Below are positions 61,026 through 64,000 of a stretch of DNA of 64,000 nucleotides, in pieces. Each line of letters starts with the position of its first letter. The first letter of the stretch is position 1. The stretch spans positions 2,566,151-2,630,150 of the forward strand of contig NZ_JAPNJW010000002.1 in the NCBI RefSeq assembly GCF_026626745.1, in the 5' to 3' direction. The position numbers were made by a program, and so were the translations under genes. The notes beneath the pieces are model-generated. The model made no database searches. It was not told the DNA's origin and saw nothing but the letters and a program-made list of their open reading frames with translations. The stretch comes from Nannocystis sp. RBIL2. GTDB lineage: Bacteria > Myxococcota_A > Polyangia > Nannocystales > Nannocystaceae.

Positions 61026-62387
61026 TCAGGAGGCGCTCGTCCGCGGCGACAGCCGCGTCACCAGCCCCGAGCGCGGCCGCGGCACCGGCACCTGCTTCAT
61101 CGTCAGGTCCTGCCCGGGCGCCAGCGTCAACGCGCAGCGACGGGCCAGCAGGGCCGCGAACGCCCGCATCTCGAGGCGCGCGAACTCCATGCCGAGGCAG
61201 ATCCGCGCTCCCCCGCCGAACGGCAGGTAGCGGCCCTCGTGGGCGTGCGCGTGGACCCGTCCGTGAGGACATGTCTCTTCGAACACTGCGAAACGGTCAG
61301 GGTCGAAACGACCTGGCTCTTCGAACAGGGCCCCGTCGCGGTGGGTGTCGCGGATCCGGTAGCCCGTGAGCCAGCCCTGCGGCACCGTGAAGCCGGCGAC
61401 CTCGAACGTGCGGGTGCACTTGCGGAACGCCGCCGCCACGGGCGGCTGCAGCCGCAGCGTCTCGGCCAGCGCGCGCTCGGTGTCGGCCAGGCGGCCCAGC
61501 CCCTCGACCGTCAGCGGCCCGCGCGGCGCGACCCGATCGATCTCCGCGCACACGCGCGCGTAGGCCTCGGGGTGCTGCGCCATCAACATGCAGAAGTTGG
61601 TAAGCCCCGAGGTCAGCGTCTCGTGGCCGGCGAACAGCAGCACCAGCATCTGCTCGGCCAGCTCCTCGCGACCGAGCGCCGAGCCGTCGTCGTCGCGGGC
61701 GGCGAGCAGCAGCCCGAGCACGTCCCGCCCGGCCTCGCCGCTGCGGAGGCGGGCGTCGATGGCCGCGTGCAGGTGCGCGATGAGGCGCCGCCGGGCCCGC
61801 TTGGCCCGGCCGAACGCGGTGAGCGGCAGGTCGGCGGGGATCGTGAACAGCCCGGCCGCGAACGTCTCGAAGTCGTCGACCAGCGCCGCGTCGGTGCGCT
61901 CGTGCGCGCCCATCATCAGCGCCGCCGCGATGTCGAACGTGAGCGCCCGGATCTCGGGATACAGCGCCAGCTCGCCGCGCTCCAGCCAGCGCTCGATCGC
62001 CGCCGAGATCCGCGCCTCCATCAGCGGCAGGTAGCCTACCAGCGCCTTCGGCCGGAACGCCTGCGCCAGCAGCCGGCGCCGGCGCATGTGCAGCTCGCCC
62101 TCCTGCGTCGACAGCGTGTTGGGCCCGAGCAGCTTGAGCGTGCTCGCCGGCCAGGTCGCCTCGACGAATTTGTGCTCGCCGCGGAACAGCAGCAGGTTGT
62201 TCTCCGGCCCCGCCAGCAGCGCCATGTCGCGGCCGAACAGGCGCGTGCGTGACACCGGCCCGAACTCCGCCCGCCGCTCGGCGCCGAAGCGCGGGTTGAA
62301 CAGGAGCTGGAACCACTCGCCGACGAACGGCAGACCGGAGCGACCCGGCGGCAGGCGAGGCGGCTCGGACACGGTAGGACTCGTCAC
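61026..62387 (-). CDS. Cytochrome P450
   Basis: I start at GTG 62387 (VTSPTVSEPPRLPPGRSGLP), giving 453 residues. The P450 order is complete: proline-rich hinge PPGRSGLPFVGE, the I-helix LVLLFAGHETLTSGLTNF (AGxET), the K-helix ALAETLRLQPPV (ExxR), the meander FDPDRFAVF and the haem loop FGGGARICLG with the thiolate ligand Cys397. The overall look is that of the CYP26/CYP120-like bacterial class, which often acts on isoprenoids or retinoids. Electron donors are not adjacent. A repeat-like insertion near the haem loop (about 61252-61300, encoding FEETCPHGRVHAHAHEGR) lengthens the segment before YLPFGG. Expression is convergent with the permease gene. Confidence 0.92.
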   Translation of the reverse strand: MTSPTVSEPPRLPPGRSGLPFVGEWFQLLFNPRFGAERRAEFGPVSRTRLFGRDMALLAGPENNLLLFRGEHKFVEATWPASTLKLLGPNTLSTQEGELHMRRRRLLAQAFRPKALVGYLPLMEARISAAIERWLERGELALYPEIRALTFDIAAALMMGAHERTDAALVDDFETFAAGLFTIPADLPLTAFGRAKRARRRLIAHLHAAIDARLRSGEAGRDVLGLLLAARDDDGSALGREELAEQMLVLLFAGHETLTSGLTNFCMLMAQHPEAYARVCAEIDRVAPRGPLTVEGLGRLADTERALAETLRLQPPVAAAFRKCTRTFEVAGFTVPQGWLTGYRIRDTHRDGALFEEPGRFDPDRFAVFEETCPHGRVHAHAHEGRYLPFGGGARICLGMEFARLEMRAFAALLARRCALTLAPGQDLTMKQVPVPRPRSGLVTRLSPRTSAS

Positions 62388-62645
62388 CCCCGCATGCTGC
62401 CCGGCGGGCGGACCGACGGCAACTACCCCCGCACCGTCCAGCCCGCGAGGGCGAGCGCCCGCATCGGCGAGCTCGGCCGAATTCGGGCATCTGCGGGCAA
62501 TCTGGCGCCGCCCGCGGACCCCTGCCGCCGCCCCGCCGCCGCCCTCCGCGGACGCGACCTCCCGCGGCCTGCGTCCTCGCTCTCGCCCGGGCCCCCTGGT
62601 CAGGCCTCCGTCTTGGGCTATCGACCGGAGCAGGAGGACCGTCGC

Positions 62646-62822
62646 ATGCTGCGCTGGGCTCTCGTGTTTCTCATCATCTCCGTGATCGCCGCCGTGTTCG
62701 GCTTCAGCGGCCTCTCCAACGCCGCCTCCGACGTCGCGCAGGTCCTGTTCTACATCTTCCTCGGCGTGTTCGCGCTGATGCTCCTCGCCGGCCTCATCGC
62801 CGGCGACCAACTGCCGCGCTGA
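62646..62822 (+). CDS. DUF1328/UPF0391 small membrane protein
   Basis: I start at ATG 62646, behind AGGAGG, giving 58 residues. It consists of two transmembrane helices: LRWALVFLIISVIAAVFGFS-GLSNAASDVAQVLFYIFLGV and FALMLLAGLIAGD. This matches the DUF1328 (YtjA, UPF0391) family, small stress-associated inner-membrane proteins of unknown function found widely in proteobacteria. It stands alone, convergent with the last gene of the window, and a four-node repeat array fills most of the gap. Confidence 0.87.
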   Translation: MLRWALVFLIISVIAAVFGFSGLSNAASDVAQVLFYIFLGVFALMLLAGLIAGDQLPR

Positions 62823-62847
62823 GCCTTCGGGCCTGCGCCCTCATGAA

Positions 62848-62893
62848 CATGACCCCAAGGACATGACTTCGAGAGCATGTCCTGAGGGCCATC
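62848..62893. repeat. 14-bp-period hairpin array in a convergent gap (4 nodes)
   Basis: CATG-accccaagga-CATG-acttcgagag-CATG-tcctgagggc-CATC with nodes at 62848, 62862, 62876 and 62890, between the DUF1328 gene and the truncated 3'-end gene. Confidence 0.88.
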
Positions 62894-62918
62894 ATCATTC
62901 CACCCGCGAACGTCGCGC

Positions 62919-64000
62919 TCACTCGGTGTCGCTGGAGCTGCTGCTCTCGCCCGCCGTCTCCTCGCCGGCCTCCGGCGCCTCGCACTCCGCGACCGGCTCG
63001 CCCTCGCCGTGGACGAACACCCCGCGCAGATCCTCGGTGCGCGAGATGTTGCGCCGCTCGTCCTGGACCAGGCGCCACGACGTCACCCGGAATTGGTAGT
63101 ACATCCCCGCCTGCAGCGCCGGCCCGGCGTAGGCGAACGACACCTCGCCGCCGTTGCCTGCCGGCACCTCGGCCTCCCACGTCACGTTGCCGAGCGCATC
63201 GAACACCACGAGGTCGTAGCCCTCCTCGCTGGAGTCGTCGATCCACCGGAACGTCGGCGTCGCCTCCACCACTTCGGGACGCTCCTTGCCGGGCCCCACG
63301 ATCTCGAGCGCCCCCGTCACCTTGAAGCTCTCCGGCACCGCCGTCGCCTGTCCGCGCTCGACCACGATCTCCTGCACCTGCGTGCCCGCGATCCCCTCGT
63401 CCGGGTCGCGCACCAGCTGATCGTTCTCGAACGCCACCAGCACCTTGTACGTCCCGCTCGGCACCCCCGTCAGCGAGAACGAACCGCTCACGTCGGGCGC
63501 GGCCGGCGGCGGCGGGTCGCGCAGGCCGAGCGGCACCGGCCCGCGCTCGAGCTGCTCGTTGTAGACGCTCGCCGGCACCAGCACCACGCTCGTCACCGTG
63601 CCCGCGCCCGGGTCGACGATGTTGAGGTCGCCGGTCACCGTCGCCAGCATCGCCGGGTCGGTCGTGATCACCGACAGCGCGACGTCGGCGAGGTCGCTCG
63701 TACCCACCGTGATCGCCTGCGGCTCGACCTCGAGGTCCTGGCGATACCCGCGGATCGTCACCGCTCCGGCCGGCACGTTGAACAACGTGAACGCGCCCGA
63801 CGCGTCCGCGATCGCGTACGGAGCCGGCGTCGTCGCGCCCTCCGCGATCACCAGAGTGCCCGCCGTCCCCTCGCCGAGCGTGCCGACGATCGTCACTCCC
63901 GCCGCGTCGGCGCCCAGCGAGAGGAGCGCGACGTGGGTCGCCGCGTTGTCGACCACGTCCGGCGTCTGCGCCTCCTCGTCCGCATCTTCTTCGTCCACCG
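62919..64000 (-). CDS. Carboxypeptidase-regulatory-like beta-sandwich protein, 5' end outside window
   Basis: The frame runs from the window edge (64000) to a stop at 62919, about 360 residues. It contains two or three Ig-like or carboxypeptidase-regulatory modules: VTIVGTLGEGTAGTLVIAEG with FTLFNVPAGAVTIRGYRQDL; GDLNIVDPGAGTVTSVVLVP with FSLTGVPSGTYKVLVAFEND; and IVGPGKERPEVVEATPTFRW. The 'G.f.l.gvP.GtY.v.va' strand motif is the CarboxypepD_reg hallmark. The C-terminus is Ser/Glu-rich (EETAGESSSSSDTE). The signal sequence and start are not in the window. It is probably a secreted or surface beta-sandwich protein. Confidence 0.78.
   Translation of the reverse strand, partial: VDEEDADEEAQTPDVVDNAATHVALLSLGADAAGVTIVGTLGEGTAGTLVIAEGATTPAPYAIADASGAFTLFNVPAGAVTIRGYRQDLEVEPQAITVGTSDLADVALSVITTDPAMLATVTGDLNIVDPGAGTVTSVVLVPASVYNEQLERGPVPLGLRDPPPPAAPDVSGSFSLTGVPSGTYKVLVAFENDQLVRDPDEGIAGTQVQEIVVERGQATAVPESFKVTGALEIVGPGKERPEVVEATPTFRWIDDSSEEGYDLVVFDALGNVTWEAEVPAGNGGEVSFAYAGPALQAGMYYQFRVTSWRLVQDERRNISRTEDLRGVFVHGEGEPVAECEAPEAGEETAGESSSSSDTE

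Overview
The window looks like chromosomal DNA of a very GC-rich myxobacterium, most likely a member of the Nannocystaceae (Nannocystis and relatives). The reasons are the near-saturated third-position GC of the genes, at least six secreted lipoproteins whose lipobox is followed by a long Thr/Asp/Ser-rich linker (a habit of that family), many two-component/STAS-type signalling proteins, and biopolymer-attacking secreted proteins (an expansin, a pectinacetylesterase-like protein). This assignment is inference; no rRNA or tRNA gene is present to confirm it. I see no phage, integron, transposase or CRISPR array.

Layout. 1-3.4 kb: truncated DAHP synthase start, two Thr-rich lipoproteins, a stand-alone lipoyl domain and a frameshifted ribosome-hibernation gene. 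4.3-7.9 kb: Pro-rich membrane protein, gluzincin-type peptidase, rsmD and an aspartate aminotransferase. 8.2-18.4 kb: secreted and envelope proteins (lipoproteins, a P460-type cytochrome, a PAE-family esterase, a ferritin-like lipoprotein, a porin), a LysR/GST pair with twin operators, and a Rieske oxygenase. 18.7-23.5 kb: bioB divergent from pdhA-pdhB-pdhC. 23.5-38.7 kb: AraC plus VOC pair, small conserved genes, aconitase, msrC, sulfotransferase, permease, MscS, a His-rich membrane protein, DUF899, and an AhpD/ECF41 pair with a readable ECF41-type promoter. 39-43.6 kb: haem-motif lipoprotein, VOC protein, SDR-queA pair and an XRE-cupin regulator.

43.8-52.1 kb is a stressosome-like module. 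A PAS-PAS-STAS protein, an expansin and an RsbT-like kinase lie at its left edge. They are followed by a tightly coupled six-gene minus-strand operon running from 52065 to 46423: PAS-PAS histidine kinase fused to an RsbT-type kinase, stand-alone RsbT, RsbX phosphatase, RsbS, V4R-STAS and PAS-STAS. No sigma factor or anti-sigma target lies in it. The histidine-kinase/RsbT fusion is the most unusual protein in the window and suggests that stressosome switching is wired directly to phosphorelay output.

52.3-64 kb: an NlpC/P60-like protein, formate-THF ligase, a lipoprotein with two PPC-like domains, a small unknown protein, an ABC ATPase with a giant ABC permease-M1 peptidase fusion, a cytochrome P450, a DUF1328 protein and a truncated carboxypeptidase-regulatory-like protein.

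The most striking non-genic signal is a dispersed family of short hairpin arrays with an exact 14-bp period. A 4-bp node (CATG, or CCTG at the left end and CAGG at the right end) alternates with a 10-nt spacer of the form YYY-N4-RRR, so each unit can fold into a 7-bp-stem, 4-nt-loop hairpin that shares its node with the next. I count more than thirty occurrences. They fill or occupy eight of the eleven convergent gene gaps (two others carry an ordinary GC hairpin), which suggests a role in transcription termination or 3' end formation. Others lie inside genes and are translated as tolerated linkers or tails (4279 gene, pdhC, queA, the 2Fe-2S protein, the histidine kinase). I do not recognise this family from the literature.
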